Source: Neoarius graeffei
Taxonomy: Eukaryota > Chordata > Actinopteri > Siluriformes > Ariidae
DNA: 64,000 nt
Reading direction: 5' to 3'
Assembly (NCBI RefSeq): GCF_027579695.1
Contig: NC_083577.1
Span: 54,495,283 to 54,559,282 of the forward strand
A program made the translations under genes and the position numbers. Below are positions 47,251 through 59,068 of the stretch, one piece after another (position 1 is the first letter of the stretch; each line of letters starts with the position of its first letter). The notes beneath the pieces are model-generated. The model searched no databases and had not been told where the DNA came from. It saw only the letters and a list, made by a program, of their open reading frames with translations.

Positions 47251-48760
47251 TATACACACACACACAAGCCACTTTATTAGGTACACCTTAACACAAATAT
47301 CTAATCAGCCAGTGAAATGAAATGGTAACAACTCAATGCATTTAGGCACGTACAGTAGACATGGTCAAGATGACCTGCTGAAGTTCAAACTGAGTATCAG
47401 AATGGGGAAGAAAGGATTTAAGTGACTTTGAATGTGGCATGGTGGTTGGTACCAGATAGGTTGATCTGAGAATTTCAGAAACTGCTGATTTACTGCAATT
47501 TTCACACACAGCCATCTCTAGGGTTTACAGAGAATGGTCCAAAAAAGATAAACTATCCAGTGAGCAGCACTTCTCTGGGTGAAAATGCCTTGTTGATGCC
47601 AGAGGTCAGAGAAGAATGGCCAGACTGGTTCGAGATGATAGAAAGGCAACAGTAACTCAAATAACCACTCATTACAACCAGTGTATGCAGAAGACCATCT
47701 CTGAACGCACAACATGTCAAACCTTGAAGCAGATGGGTTCCAGGAGCAGAAGACCACACCAGGTGCCACTCCTGTCAGCTAAGAACAGTAAACTGAGGCT
47801 ACAATTTCCACAGGCTTACCACAATTGGACAATAGGACATGGGGAAAATGTTGCCTGGTCTGATGAGTCTCAATTTCTGCTGCGACATTTGGATGTTAAG
47901 GTCAGAATTCGGTGTAAACAACATGAAAGCATGGATCCATCCTGCCTTATATATCAACAGTTCAGGCTGCTGGTGATGGTGTAATGGTGTGGGGGATACT
48001 TTCTTGGCACACTTTGAGCCCTTTAGTACCAACTGAGCATCATTTAAATGCCACAGCCTACCGGAGTATTGTTTCTGACCATGTTCATCCCTTTCTGTCC
48101 ACAGTGGCTGATGGCTACTTCCAGTAGAATAACGTGCCATGTCACAAAGCTCAAATCAGTTCAAACTCAAATCAGTTTGAACATGACAATGTGTTCACTG
48201 CACTCAAATGACCTCCACAGTCACCAGATGTCAATCCAATCGAGCACCTTTGAGATGTAGTGGAATGGGAATGTGGCAGTGAGGGTGTGGTTGAGCATTT
48301 GCTGTGAATAGCAAGGAGTCAGGTTGAACCAGTAGGTGATGTGTGACGAGGTACACCTATGTCTAATTAATGTCTGTCTATTAACCTATGTCTCTGTATG
48401 TCTTTCAGACAGCCAGGAATGACAGAGAGAACTGTGTTCCCCAACACGTGTGTGTGGGTTAATTACTGCACTGAAAAGTGTGGGGGGGAATATTAACACA
48501 CCTGTTCTGAAGTCTACTCCCAGTTCCTCTGTTTCCCAAACATCTGAGAGTTGTCACAGGGAGATTCACATCATGGATGTGCAGCCGACAAATCTGCAGC
48601 AACAGTGTGATGCTGTTATGTCAATATGGACCAGAATTTCTGAGGAATGATTCCAGCACCTTGTTGAATCTATGCCACAAAGAATTAAGGCAGTTCTGAA
48701 GACAAAAGGGGGTCCAACCTAGTACTAGCAAGGTGTGCCTAATAAAGTGGCCTGTGTATA
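47251..48760 (+). mobile_element. Tc1-like element 4
   Basis: The inverted ends agccactttattaggtacac and gtgcctaataaagtggc are characteristic of a common fish Tc1 family. The transposase is a pseudogene (next entry). Confidence 0.85.
47350..48340 (+). pseudogene. Tc1-like transposase pseudogene (element 4)
   Basis: Plus-strand remnants include MARLVRDDRKATVTQITTHY, NVAWSDESQFLLRHLDVKVR and later, in other frames, the region corresponding to DN..PH and SPDVNPIE. Multiple frameshifts and stops are present. Confidence 0.8.
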
Positions 48761-48769
48761 TATATATAT

Positions 48770-49134
48770 CATCATCTCTAGCCGCTTTATCCTGTTCTAC
48801 AGGGTCGCAGGCGAGCTGGAGCCTATCCCAGCTGACTACAGGCAAAAGGCGGGGTACACCCTGGACAAGTCGCCAGGTCATCACAGGGCTGACACATAGA
48901 CACAGACAACCATTCACACTCACATTCACACCTACGGTCAATTTAGAGTCACCAGTTAACCTAACCTGCATGTCTTTGGACTGTGGGGGAAACCGGAGCA
49001 CCCGGAGGAAACCCACGTGGACACAGGGAGAACATGCAAACTCTGCACAGAAAGGCCCTCGCCGGCCACGGGGCTCGAACCCGGACCTTCTTGCTGTGAG
49101 GCGACAGCGCTAACCACTACACCACCATGCTGCC
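48770..49134 (-). mobile_element. tRNA-derived SINE, copy 7, inside an AT repeat
   Basis: Full-length minus-strand copy that begins with a shortened tail (atcatctctagccg) and is flanked on both sides by tgtatatatatata, plausibly its target duplication. Confidence 0.88.
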
Positions 49135-49439
49135 TGTATATATATATATATATATAAAATTGTTTTAAAGGTAGAAAAGAACATTTCCTCTAACAGTGTG
49201 TTTCAACTCAGGTCTGTGCTATGACAGATGCAAAAGGATGCATTTGCCTCCTTTACCCCATTGTTTTCATATTAGGATAGTACCTTCCTCCTGACAAGAA
49301 AATGTTGAAGCTTATTAATTAGGAGAAAAACGGGGGCTTGTATTATTCATAGAGTGCTTGCTTTAATATCTTCCACTATGTAGGGCTCCATGCCTTTGAT
49401 GATCATGACTCTGATGATTCCAACAAGATCTGAGAATTT

Positions 49440-49730
49440 CAAAAGTCTGGGTGACAGTGGGCCCTGAGTCCATCCTGGGAACACTGGGCATAAGGAAGGA
49501 GGGGATACCACTCCTGGCGGGGATACCAGTCCAAAGGGCATCAAAGAAACACACACATGCACCTTAGCCAATCCACCTACTAGCATGTTTTTGGGGGTGG
49601 GAGGAAACTCATGTAAGCATGGAGAGAATAGAAACTCCAGTCAGACAGTAACCTGAGCTCAGGATCAAACTGGGGACTCTGGAACTGTAAGGATGTAAAA
49701 CTACATGCCGCACCACTATGCCACCTCCTC
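49440..49730 (-). mobile_element. old diverged SINE remnant
   Basis: On the minus strand the order gcggcatgtag...ccagagtccccagtttgatcc...gtttctattctctccatgct resembles the head and body of the same SINE superfamily, with many substitutions. Confidence 0.5.
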
Positions 49731-50134
49731 TTCCACCCTTTTCAGGTCAGTTACTGCCCAGCTTCTTTATTACTTGTCTGAGCTGGTCAATAAATATTTG
49801 AGATTTTTCAAATTTTCAAACAATGTTGCTTCTTTCCCCACCGGAGTAATTCAGAAACTGTTTCCTTTCAGTTAGCACAGTGGTCTAACACTGTGTTTTG
49901 GCAGACTAGTAGCTGTTCAAGTGAAGCTGGACTGTTCAGCAGGCACCAAATATGATTGATTTACAGATTTTACTGATTGACTATATTTGGGGGAATTATC
50001 ATTTCTGGCCTTTAAGTTGAAAGTAGCTAGTCTTCATTCCTGTTAAAGTAGCTTCTTCAGACAGGCCCTTAGCAGAGAATACTCTTTACTAACTTCGGCC
50101 TCTAACTTGTGTAACCAGTCACCCACACACCATA

Positions 50135-50138
<4 letters not shown>

Positions 50139-50184
<46 letters not shown>
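50139..50184. repeat. (AT)n microsatellite
   Basis: About 23 AT units. Confidence 0.95.
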
Positions 50185-50186
<2 letters not shown>

Positions 50187-50385
50187 TCCTAAGGCCCAAG
50201 CTGTTTTTTTACATGCATTTTTTATTTCTCTTTGCTATTTGGGCTTATTAGAACCTGATTAGAATAAATAAGCATCATCTTTTGATAAGATGTACTTTTA
50301 GAGAAAAAGTATGTCCACATATGTGGATTCTTGTTCTGAATTTCCATAAAGTGCTGTCCACGCATGTGACCGCTAAGCCCCAGGA

Positions 50386-50393
<8 letters not shown>
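50181..50393. mobile_element. ~210 bp MITE bounded by AT repeats
   Basis: The inverted ends tatatcctcctaaggc and agccccaggaggatata, with a small internal palindrome catcttttgataagatg. It is flanked on both sides by (AT)n, suggesting a TA-rich target. Confidence 0.5.

Positions 50394-50416
<23 letters not shown>
50389..50416. repeat. (AT)n microsatellite
   Basis: About 13 AT units adjoining the right end of the small MITE. Confidence 0.9.
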
Positions 50417-50421
<5 letters not shown>

Positions 50422-50472
50422 CATCTCCCTACCTCTGCATATGTGGTCTGGACCACCTTGTACCTTGGTAAA

Positions 50473-50476
<4 letters not shown>

Positions 50477-50525
<49 letters not shown>
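50477..50525. repeat. (AT)n microsatellite
   Basis: About 24 AT units. Confidence 0.95.
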
Positions 50526-50528
<3 letters not shown>

Positions 50529-50959
50529 GGATTTTAGGCAAATATAACTCACTGGTTGAAAGCTTGGAGCTAATATACTGTAGAGGAAAGCAAGCATTAT
50601 GGCACCATCCAAATAATAATTTTATGTTTGAATATTTTACAACTCTAATGCTTATTTCATTTTACTCAGCTTATCCTTTAGAAATCGTACAGCTGAGATA
50701 ATGTACTGAGGGGGAAAACCCAAACAGGCACACAGGCAGCGTTTTAAAGCCCTTTTTATGTGTTTGACAACACAGCAAACGAAATAAAAAGTGCTCGTGA
50801 TAATGACTTATTCCCTAATAAATTTAGCAAGATTAGGGTAAATTCAGAATTCTCACGTTTATAACAAATAAATGTTAGGCAAATGCAATGCATAACAGAC
50901 ATTAATTAGAAACGTTTTTTTTTTTTTTTGTTTCAGCAAAACATACACACGCATACAAC

Positions 50960-51370
50960 TTCCTGTTATACCATTCTCGCGATACTTTCCCTTGAATTAG
51001 GTTGCCGCGGACAATGAATTCTCGCGATATCTGCGCTCAGCTCGGCTCTATTTCACGTACCGAATAGGCTATAGCAAGGTGCTAGAGCAGACTGAGTCTA
51101 GACGTATAGCTAGTTAGTTGTTGTGAAACTTCAGTGTAGGTTTTTTTTAATTGCTACGCAGTTAAATTTAAAAAAATATATATATTATTTTGTACGTTTG
51201 TATTCTTTTGCTCTGGCACAATTCGGTTTTGAGTCTAATAAAGAAGAGGAGAAGTAACGCGTCGTTTGTGGAGAAGATTTTGGCTCTGTTCCTTTAGCTA
51301 GTTAGCCGGCTTGCTAACAAAGAAGATATTTTGTGAAAAGGAGTAATCCTCCTCACTATTTTCTCTAGTT
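50960..51370 (+). promoter_or_regulatory. ddx3x: ddx3x promoter and 5'UTR with paired TCTCGCGATA motifs
   Basis: Two copies of tctcgcgata lie at 50975-50984 and 51020-51029, 45 bp apart. They match the core of the TCTCGCGAGA motif of TATA-less housekeeping promoters. CpG dinucleotides are enriched here relative to the flanks. The start site and any 5'UTR intron cannot be fixed from sequence alone. Confidence 0.55.
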
Positions 51371-51406
51371 ATGAGTCATGTGGCCGTCGACGGTCTAGAT
51401 CAGCAG
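51371..51406 (+). CDS. ddx3x: ddx3x coding exon 1
   Basis: ATG at 51371 in ctagttatgagtcatg, 12 codons (MSHVAVDGLDQQ), donor cag|gtaagt. Confidence 0.93.
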
Positions 51407-52396
51407 GTAAGTCAGGGTTTCCTGAATGGCCTGAAAATATCATATTTGCTTATATTTAAAAATATAACGACGTATTTTTATTATAATTTCCCCCTTGATT
51501 GTCACGGGTTTATTTACACAGCAGTGTCCTGATTACCGGCAACTGGCTTAATCGGTTGTTTTGTCAAATCTAAACCGGATCGTAATCTGCTGTCCGGTCT
51601 GGCTGCGAAACTGTCAGGATTAGCTTACATCCATAGTTAGCGAGTTAGCTAGCTTGCGTATTACGCATTTCGCCAAAGTTAGGCGCTGCGAAATCACCAT
51701 CAATGCAGCTACAGAAAACAAAACAGTGCATTTAACAGCTAGTTAGATGGCTTTACTCGTATCCTATGAATAGCACAGCGTGTGGAGTGTTATTTTCCCC
51801 TGTGTATAAGTGAACTTCATTATGCGTTGTTTATTTTAACCCTCGATGCTGAAGCATTACACGTGTATGATAAAGCTAACATCAACTGCAACAGTCGTGA
51901 CCCCGTTTACTGATGAGGCCCACTCACTCACTCACTCACTCACACGCGTGTGCTGTTAAACAGTCTCTCCTCACGCCAACTACGGGGGTGGGGGTGCCAT
52001 TAAATATACTCGGCTCGCAGATCTGCTTCTCCAGATCGTTAGCAGCACTTGCTAAGGTTTCATGTTGAGGATGATTAGTGACAGGCTGCTGCTGAGTTAG
52101 CCTTGGCTTCTCTCTCTCTCTCCTCAACAGCTTGTCACTTCACTTCCACCGTCGGACATTTTGTTCGCTTCGCAGATGGAAAAACAAAAATCGCAGGTTA
52201 TCAAATGTTGTATCCGACTATGCATAAAGCCTGGTAAACAATCCGGTCGTGTATATGCTTGCATTTTTTCAGAGGTAAACACATTGTTTCCAGGAGCAGT
52301 TTGTGGTAGGAAGATGCATGCAAAATGCGCCACACTAGAGAAAGGTGTGTGTGCTGCCGGATGCAGTCATCACTGCGCCGGTCATCCAGCTTCACA

Positions 52397-52431
<35 letters not shown>

Positions 52432-54664
52432 GAGCTGACACTATGTACACAATCTCTCCAAATATCAGTGCGTTTGTGACAAAACGTGCAGCAGTCGTGG
52501 ATCAGTGTGCAAGTTGTGGTTAGAGCGAGGTTGTGGGTTTCTCCTTCAGTGTACTGTAGAGCCTGGGGTCTCTGAGTGCTACTTTTTTAATTTTTTGCAT
52601 TCATCAAATTTGCTGTGCTTATTGAGTTCTTGTAGCTATTAGTTTGTTCGACTGATCACTGAAATCATATGGCTTTAATCCAAATCTCAAACAAGACAGT
52701 CTGGTTTTTGCACTTGATGTTTTTGTTGGTGAAAAGCTCTAGGCTTTAAATAACTAGCCAAAATATTCTAGCCAATAACTAGCCAATAACTAGCCAAATT
52801 CGAATAAGCATAATGTTTAAAACATTGGCTTATGTGAATTAAATATCTGTACTGAGTGTCTGAAATGCCTTTTCCACTTAAAGGCTCCCAACTGTTTGTG
52901 ATCCTCTGCAGAGACTGTGGCAGTAATGCTGCTCAAGTCTCAGAAAAACTTGAAACCATGTTCCACAATGTATCCACAATCCAACCGATATAGTCACACA
53001 CAGCATTCCATACTACAATTAGCAAGTACTAAAAGTGGATTATTAGTCGTTGCATTCTGTTCTGTTTACTGACTGATAGTTGACGTGATTTGATTTTTCT
53101 TTTCTTTCCTCTTTAGCTTTCTGCCCTAGACTTGAACTCTGCAGACGGGCAGGGTGGAGGCACTGGCAGTAAGTTTGTCTTTGATCCCAGTTCACTTTGC
53201 ATGCAGTTTACATTTATGCTTTTCAGGAGATTTGTTTTGCAGCTATCACCTTTTAAGCATTTATTGGTTTGTTTATCTAGAAGAACCCTTAAAGCTTCTC
53301 AAGCTCATAACAAAAGAGATCCCCCTTCAGAGAGGAACCCACTTTATTTATTTAAATTATTATTTTTTTTAATGCACTCGTGTCATAGTTATCCCTCATA
53401 CACTAAGGTCAAAAGTTTGTGGACACCTGACCATTGCACCCATAAATCCATTCCAGATTCAGTCCCCAATAACCTCCATTCTTCTGGGAAGGCTGTCTAC
53501 TAGATTTGGGTGCATGGTTGTGGGGATTTGTACTTATTCAGCCAAAAGGGCATTAGTGAGCTCAGGCAGGCACTGGTGTTGCGCTTTGCGTTTCGGTTCA
53601 TCCCAAAGGTGTTTACTGGGGTTGAGGTCAGGGCTCTGTGCAGGCCATGTGAGTTCTCCCACAACAGATTTGGCAAACCATGTCTTCATTTGTACACCGG
53701 AGCATTATCATGATGCAACAGGTTCGGGCCTCTTAATTCAAGTGAAGGGAAATTGTCATGCCTCAGCATACAAAGACGCACACTATACAGTTATGTGGTT
53801 TGGGGAAGACCCACATATGGGTTTGATGGTCAGGTGTGCACAAACTTTTGGCCATATAGTATGTTTTTATTGTATTCTAGGTACACCTTGTCAAGTCTTT
53901 TTGTTTGGTTTATATATGACTGCACTGCACATGTAATGTTAACTGAAATTTTAATGCTGCACACCCATTTAAGTGTCCATTCATTGAGATTTCTTTTAAA
54001 CCCCAGGGCGTTACATTCCTCCTCACTTGAGAAACAAAGATGCTGGTAAAAATGGTAAGTGTTTTTATGTAGGTTTTACCAACAACCAATTGTTGCTTTT
54101 TATTTTTATATATTTATTTTCTCCAGTGACACTAAATTAAATGCTGTTCACAGACTGCAGCATGTGTTGCATGTTTAACAAATGTGTGTAGATAAATCAA
54201 TTTGTTTTTAATCACTGCTTTTAAGTATATTGTAAACACGTCGGATAATGCAGTATATTTTCGAGTGCAGTGATTAGGCTTCACTGTGTATTTGGGATTT
54301 CATGAATTCACTCTCAAAGCTTTGTCAGTTTAAGCAGGTCTTGTTTACATTTTTTTTGCTTTTTTTTTTTAAACATAGCAATAATCAAAAATTAAGACTT
54401 ATTCAAATTAATCCATTATACTTTGCCAGGGTTTTGAGTTTAATGTGATCGGAGAGGTGTGTTTTGGGAAGCTGATGTTGAATTGAGCCAAATGAAAAGC
54501 TTTTTTCTTTTTTTCCGAACTTTGGTTTAAAAAAAAAAGGTTTATTTATTGTCCTTTGTATTATTTTTCTTACGTTTACTGCTTTTATTTTTATTTCTTC
54601 ACAGCAGGAAATGCTTATTCCTCTAGTAGACAGAGCGGTTATTCAGTGCCACCAGTACTGAGCT
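51371..54664 (+). CDS. ddx3x: ddx3x, DEAD-box RNA helicase, first coding exons (3'-partial)
   Basis: DDX3X is an ATP-dependent RNA helicase acting in translation initiation, stress granules and signalling. Supported coding exons are 51371-51406, 53117-53168 and 54007-54054, with a probable one at 54605-54664. They encode MSHVAVDGLDQQ, then LSALDLNSADGQGGGTG, then RYIPPHLRNKDAGKN, which contains the invariant DDX3/PL10 RYIPPHLRN motif. The N-terminal eIF4E-binding region is as in vertebrate DDX3. No helicase motif is present in the window, so the core lies to the right. A pl10-like paralogue cannot be fully excluded, but the neighbour usp9x favours ddx3x. Confidence 0.92.
53117..53168 (+). CDS. 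ddx3x: ddx3x coding exon 2
   Basis: Acceptor tcctctttag after a long pyrimidine tract. Product LSALDLNSADGQGGGTG plus one base of the next codon, donor gca|gtaagt. Confidence 0.92.
53399..53862 (-). mobile_element. short Tc1-derived element with partial transposase
   Basis: The inverted ends gtcaaaagtttgtggacacc and gtgcacaaacttttggcc enclose about 460 bp. Minus-strand words corresponding to a Tc1 transposase C-terminal portion (around tcccacaacag...aaacacctttgggat in antisense) remain. It lies in the ddx3x intron. Confidence 0.75.
54007..54054 (+). CDS. ddx3x: ddx3x coding exon 3
   Basis: It carries RYIPPHLRNKDAGKN, the hallmark of DDX3 N-termini. Acceptor aaccccag, donor atg|gtaagt. Confidence 0.95.
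54605..54664 (+). CDS. ddx3x: probable ddx3x coding exon 4 (NAGNAG acceptor)
   Basis: A long T-rich tract runs into cacagcag. Using the first AG gives AGNAYSSSRQSGYSVPPVLS in frame, using the second removes one Ala. Donor gct|gtaagt. Ser/Tyr/Gly-rich composition fits the DDX3 N-terminal disordered region. It may be an alternative exon. Confidence 0.65.
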
Positions 54665-54959
54665 GTAAGTTTGTTTTGTCAGCCTTGCTACGAGCGCTCT
54701 GCATTCCTAAATGCATGAAAGTTTAATTACATGTCCAGATCCAGCATATAGAGCCAGTATATAAAGCTCAAAGTTTACTTGGTATGATCAGTTATAACCA
54801 CTTTGAACAGATCAGTGTAATGAATCCTCCTTAAACTTGAATGTTCTGTTTCGAGAGGTAGGCAAACCTTGTGTGCCTGTGTGTGACTTCTTCCTGCTCC
54901 ACATAATTAACCATCAGCTGTAGTTGCTTGTTTCTCTCCTTTTCTCTCTTCTTTTCCAG

Positions 54960-54996
54960 TTGAGTCTAGGGTTGTGCAGGCAGAGGAAGAGGGATA
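54960..54996 (+). CDS. ddx3x: possible further ddx3x exon
   Basis: A strong acceptor (ctcttcttttccag) is followed in the correct phase by FESRVVQAEEEG and an open frame, but I cannot find a convincing donor. It is either a terminal alternative exon or a decoy. The end coordinate is nominal. Confidence 0.3.
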
Positions 54997-55858
54997 TTGG
55001 CAATACACACTTCAGTATAGACAATACATTTTATTTAGAGACAGTGACTTGTTTTTACACACTATAAATGTGTTTCATGAACTACTTTTAAACACTGTCC
55101 TTAAACTCAGCTCCCTGACAGAAACAGCAATAACTTTTTTTTTTTTTTTTAAAACAACTGTATTTGTAACCATTAGATTTTGTCTGTCTGCCTATCCAAA
55201 GAAAAGGGTTGTCCTTAAGTGCACTATACCTCTGCTCAGGTTACCCAAGATACCCATCTCAGGAGCTTTCCTTCTATCACACGTACGGTGGTGGCTGGCC
55301 AGACAGATGTGGTACACTTGTATCTCTGTATTTGCATGGGACATGTGCAGTGTCCCCCACCCCCTGCCTTAAGCTCTCAAGCTGACTGCTACTATACATA
55401 GTGATCAGTTACAGCATTATAACCTTTGTGAAAAAGAATGAAGTTATCAGAATTTGCAAACTAATTAATGCTCTAATAATATGATGGGAATGCCTGCTTT
55501 TGCTGCATGCTTAACTGTGTTAATGTAGGTTTATAGAAGTCTTCTGATTGAGATCTCCTCTTATAGAAGTATAACATGGGTGTCTGCTGAATAATTTAAC
55601 TGTAGGGAAGGAGGAAAATAGATTTTATTATTGACTGATTGTCATTACTGCCCTACTTCTAACATTTTGATGTGCGTTCTAGTTATTAGTAATTACATAA
55701 TTAACCAAATATTCAAAAGAATGATTATGCTCTGAAGATGGCCACTGGGGGTCTCCTGCCCCAACATCACAGCACAGAGTTTGATTCTGACTCTTTAACA
55801 CTCCTTGTTCTCTTACTGAGTCTTGGCAATTTCCACTTGCACAAATCTGTTACAGTAT

Positions 55859-56410
55859 GTACACTCGGAGCACTTTATTAGGAACACTATACTAATGCTG
55901 GGTAGTGTCTCCCTTTGCTCTCAAAACAGCTTCAGTTATTCATGGTATGGATTCCACCAGATGTTGGAAATATTCCTTTGAGATTCTGGTCCATATTGAC
56001 ATGATTTGTATCGCACAATTTTGGCAGATTTTCAGGTGCACTTCATGCTGCGAATCTCCTGTTCTGCCACATCCCAAAAGTCTTCTATTCGATTCAGGTC
56101 CAGTGACTGGGAAGGCCACTGAAGAACAATGAACTTGTCATGTTTTCATGTTTTTTACTTTTGGATCCCCATCAGCTGTCCAGTTTTGGTGAGCCTGTGC
56201 CTGCTGCAGCTTCAGCTTTCTGTTCTTGGCTGGCAGAAGTGGAACTCAACCTGGTTTTCTGCTGCTGTTGCCATCCATCTCAAGGTGTACACTGTGTGTG
56301 CAGTGCGTTTATCTGAGTTGCTGTAGCTTTTCTGTCAGCTTGAACCTGTCTGGCCATTCTCAGTTGACCTCCCTCATCAAGGCATTTCTGTCCCCAGGAG
56401 TCCCACTCAC
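55859..56410 (-). mobile_element. truncated Tc1-like element with antisense transposase remnant
   Basis: It begins gcactttattaggaacacta, a common fish Tc1 terminus. The following antisense text (caccagatgttggaa, ggtccagtgactgggaaggcca) corresponds to Tc1 transposase C-terminal motifs SPDLNRIE-like. The other end is not clear. Confidence 0.65.
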
Positions 56411-56411
56411 T

Positions 56412-57277
56412 ATAGGTTGTATTCAGTCACATGACTTTTTTGCTTGTGAGTTTACTTTCGGTGAATGAAGTGGTGGTCAGGCAAACCGATTTGGCTGCCG
56501 TTATGCAAAGAGCTAGAGAAACCGCCCTACTGTTTTTGCAGTTTAGAGGTCAATGCACGGTCAAGATACCTTCAGGAAGTTGCTCTTTGCAATGGGATAG
56601 ATCCTTACATGCTAGTAAAGATGGAATTTTTTTTTCCTACAAGTGGGAAAATCATCTATCCATTGAGTTTCCCCAACAGCTCAAACTATGTGGTGTTGCA
56701 GATATCACTCTACAGGCCAAACAGATGAAAACCTAGAAGAACATGGAGTCCAGTGTAGGAGCCCAGTCTACATCATTGACGAAGACATCCTGATAAAGTG
56801 AAAACTTGCGCATTAGTTTACAATATGCTGACACGATCAAACAGTAAACAAAAACACATTTGACGACTTGAGCGTGTTGTGCACTTCAATGCATTATGAA
56901 ATAACAGAAAATGGTGAAATCATTTGTGAATCCAAATGAAATTAATCAGAGGAATTTACAAAACTTTCACGAAGTGATCACTGCAAACTCGAGCATTCTT
57001 TGACTGCTCCCTTCCATCGCAGTGAATGGTTCAAGAGCCACTTTTGTCATCTTTTGGTAAAATCTTTTGTCCCTTCACTCTGTCGCTTCATGGGGAACCT
57101 GGAAGAAACGGTCAGTTTCACGGTTTGTTCGATTCAAATGGCGCAAAACAATTCAAGCATAGGGCATTTTAATAATTAGCAAGGTGCCCCAGTGATGGTA
57201 AACCTTTGTGAACTGAGCTGGCCACTACTTCATGTCTTGCATATGTAATGAGGCGGATGTGACGTCTTATGCAATCC
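56412..57277 (+). mobile_element. transposon remnant with a 'DPY' domain exon
   Basis: From 56465 a frame has SLEVNARSRYLQEVALCNGI followed by DPYMLVKMEFF and NYVVLQISLY. This aligns with the reading at 21421 ([20 protein letters not shown] ... [10 protein letters not shown]). Possible loose inverted ends are ggttgtattcagtcacatga and gtgacgtcttatgcaatcc. Confidence 0.55.
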
Positions 57278-57501
57278 ACCTACAGTGAGAGTAAAAAGTG
57301 TTTGATCCCTTGCTGATTTTGTTGGTTTGCCCACTAATAAAGACATGATCATTCTATACTTTTAATGGTAGATGTATTCTAACATGGAGAGACAGAATAT
57401 CAAAACGAAAATCCAGAAAATAACTTTTTAAAGAATATATTTTAATTGATTTTGTATTTCATTGAGGGAAATAAGTATTTGATCCCTCTAGCCAAAAGCA
57501 C

Positions 57502-58524
57502 TTAATAATTGGTGGCAAAGCCTTTGTTTGCAAGCACAGCGGACAGACGTTTGTTGTAGTTAACCACAAGGTTAGCACACACATCAGGGGGAATTTTGGC
57601 CCACTCTTCTTTGCAGATCCTCTCTACATCATTAAGGTTGGTGGGCTGTCGCTTGGCAACTCGGACCTTCAGCTCCCTCCATAGATTTTCGATTGGATTG
57701 AGGTCCGGAGACTGGCTGGGCCACTCCATGACCTTAATGTGGTTCTTCTTGAGCCACTCCTTTGTTGCCTTTGCTGTATGCTTCGGGTCGTTGTCATGTT
57801 GGAAGACCCAACCATGGCCCATTTTCAACTTCCTGGCAGAGGGGAGGAGGTTGTCCCTCAGGACTGCACGGTACATGGCTCCATCTATCTCTATCTTCCC
57901 ACTGATGCGGTGAAGTAGCCCTGTACCCTTGGCAAACACCCCCAAAACATAATGCTTCCACCTCCATGCTTGATGGTGGGCACAGTGTTCCTGGGGTCAT
58001 AGGCAGCATTTTTCTTCCTCCACACATGACAAGTAGAGTTTAGACCAAATAGTTCAATTTTGGTCTCGTCTGACCACAGAACCTTCTTCCAATCACTTTG
58101 TACATCTTTGAGGTGATCATTGGCATACTTTAGGTGGGCCTCCACATGTGCCTTCTTAAGCAGGGGTACCTTTCGGGCACTGCAGGATTTTAATCCATTG
58201 CGGCGCAAAGTGTTGCCAATTGTTTTCCTGGTGACTGGTCCCAGCTGCCTTGAGGTCATTCACTAACTCCCGCTGTGTGGTTGCAGGCCAATTTCTCACA
58301 GTTCTCATGATCATTGCTACCCCACGAGGTGAAATCTTCTGTGGAGCACCAGACCGAGGTCTATTGATGGTCATGTTATACTTCTTAAATTTTCTCACAA
58401 TTGCACCAATGGTTGTTATTTTAATACCCAGCATCTTGCTAATGTTTTTGTAGCCCATTCCAGATTTGTGCAGGTCAACAGTCCTGTCTCTGAGGTCCTG
58501 AGAGAGTTCTTTGGTCTTACCCAT
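57502..58524 (-). pseudogene. Tc1-like DD34E transposase, two frameshifts (element 5)
   Basis: The minus strand encodes [20 protein letters not shown] with the paired helix-turn-helix region and [14 protein letters not shown], then [34 protein letters not shown] and [11 protein letters not shown]. The frame shifts once near 58225 and once near 57925. All three acidic catalytic positions (D, D, E) are kept. The full length is about 340 residues, usual for Tc1. It is the best preserved transposase in the window but not functional as read. Confidence 0.9.
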
Positions 58525-58694
58525 GTTGGAGAGTTTGGAATCTGTCTGATTGTCTGATTCTGTGAACAGGTGTCTTTCATACAGGTAACAAGTTGATTGG
58601 GAGTGTCTAACTGGTCTGTGAAAGCCAGAACTCCTAATGCATACTAGGGGATCAAATACTTATTTCCCTCAATGAAATACAAATCAATTAATAT

Positions 58695-59068
58695 CTCATC
58701 TCATTATCTGTAGCCGCTTTATCCTGTTCTACAGGGTCGCAGGCGAGCTGGAGCCTATCCCAGCTGACTACGGGCGAAAGGCGGGGTACACCCTGGACAA
58801 GTCGCCAGGTCATCACAGGGCTGACACAGAGACACAGACAACCATTCACACTCACATTCACACCTACGGTCAATTTAGAGTCACCAGTTAACCTAACCTG
58901 CATGTCTTTGGACTGTGGGGGAAACCGGAGCACCCGGAGGAAACCCACGCAGACACGGGGAGAACATGCAAACTCCGCACAGAAAGGCCCTCGCCGGCCA
59001 CGGGGCTCGAACCCAGGACCTTCTTGCTGTGAGGCGACAGCGCTAACCACTACACCACCGTGCCACCC
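58695..59068 (-). mobile_element. tRNA-derived SINE, copy 8
   Basis: Full-length copy with a perfect 12-bp duplication ATCAATTAATAT at 58683-58694 and 59069-59080, inserted in the right end of Tc1 element 5. Confidence 0.93.

Noticed and set aside
50282-50701. Open frame with IYIYIYIYIY runs
   Set aside because: It is a translation of (AT)n microsatellite.
52161-52523. 120-codon open frame in ddx3x intron 1
   Set aside because: It runs through CT and CA microsatellites, shows no recognisable domain or splice support and resembles no known family.
55859-56745. Extra ddx3x exons
   Set aside because: The readable segments match Tc1 antisense and the DPY-domain transposon remnant, not DDX3.
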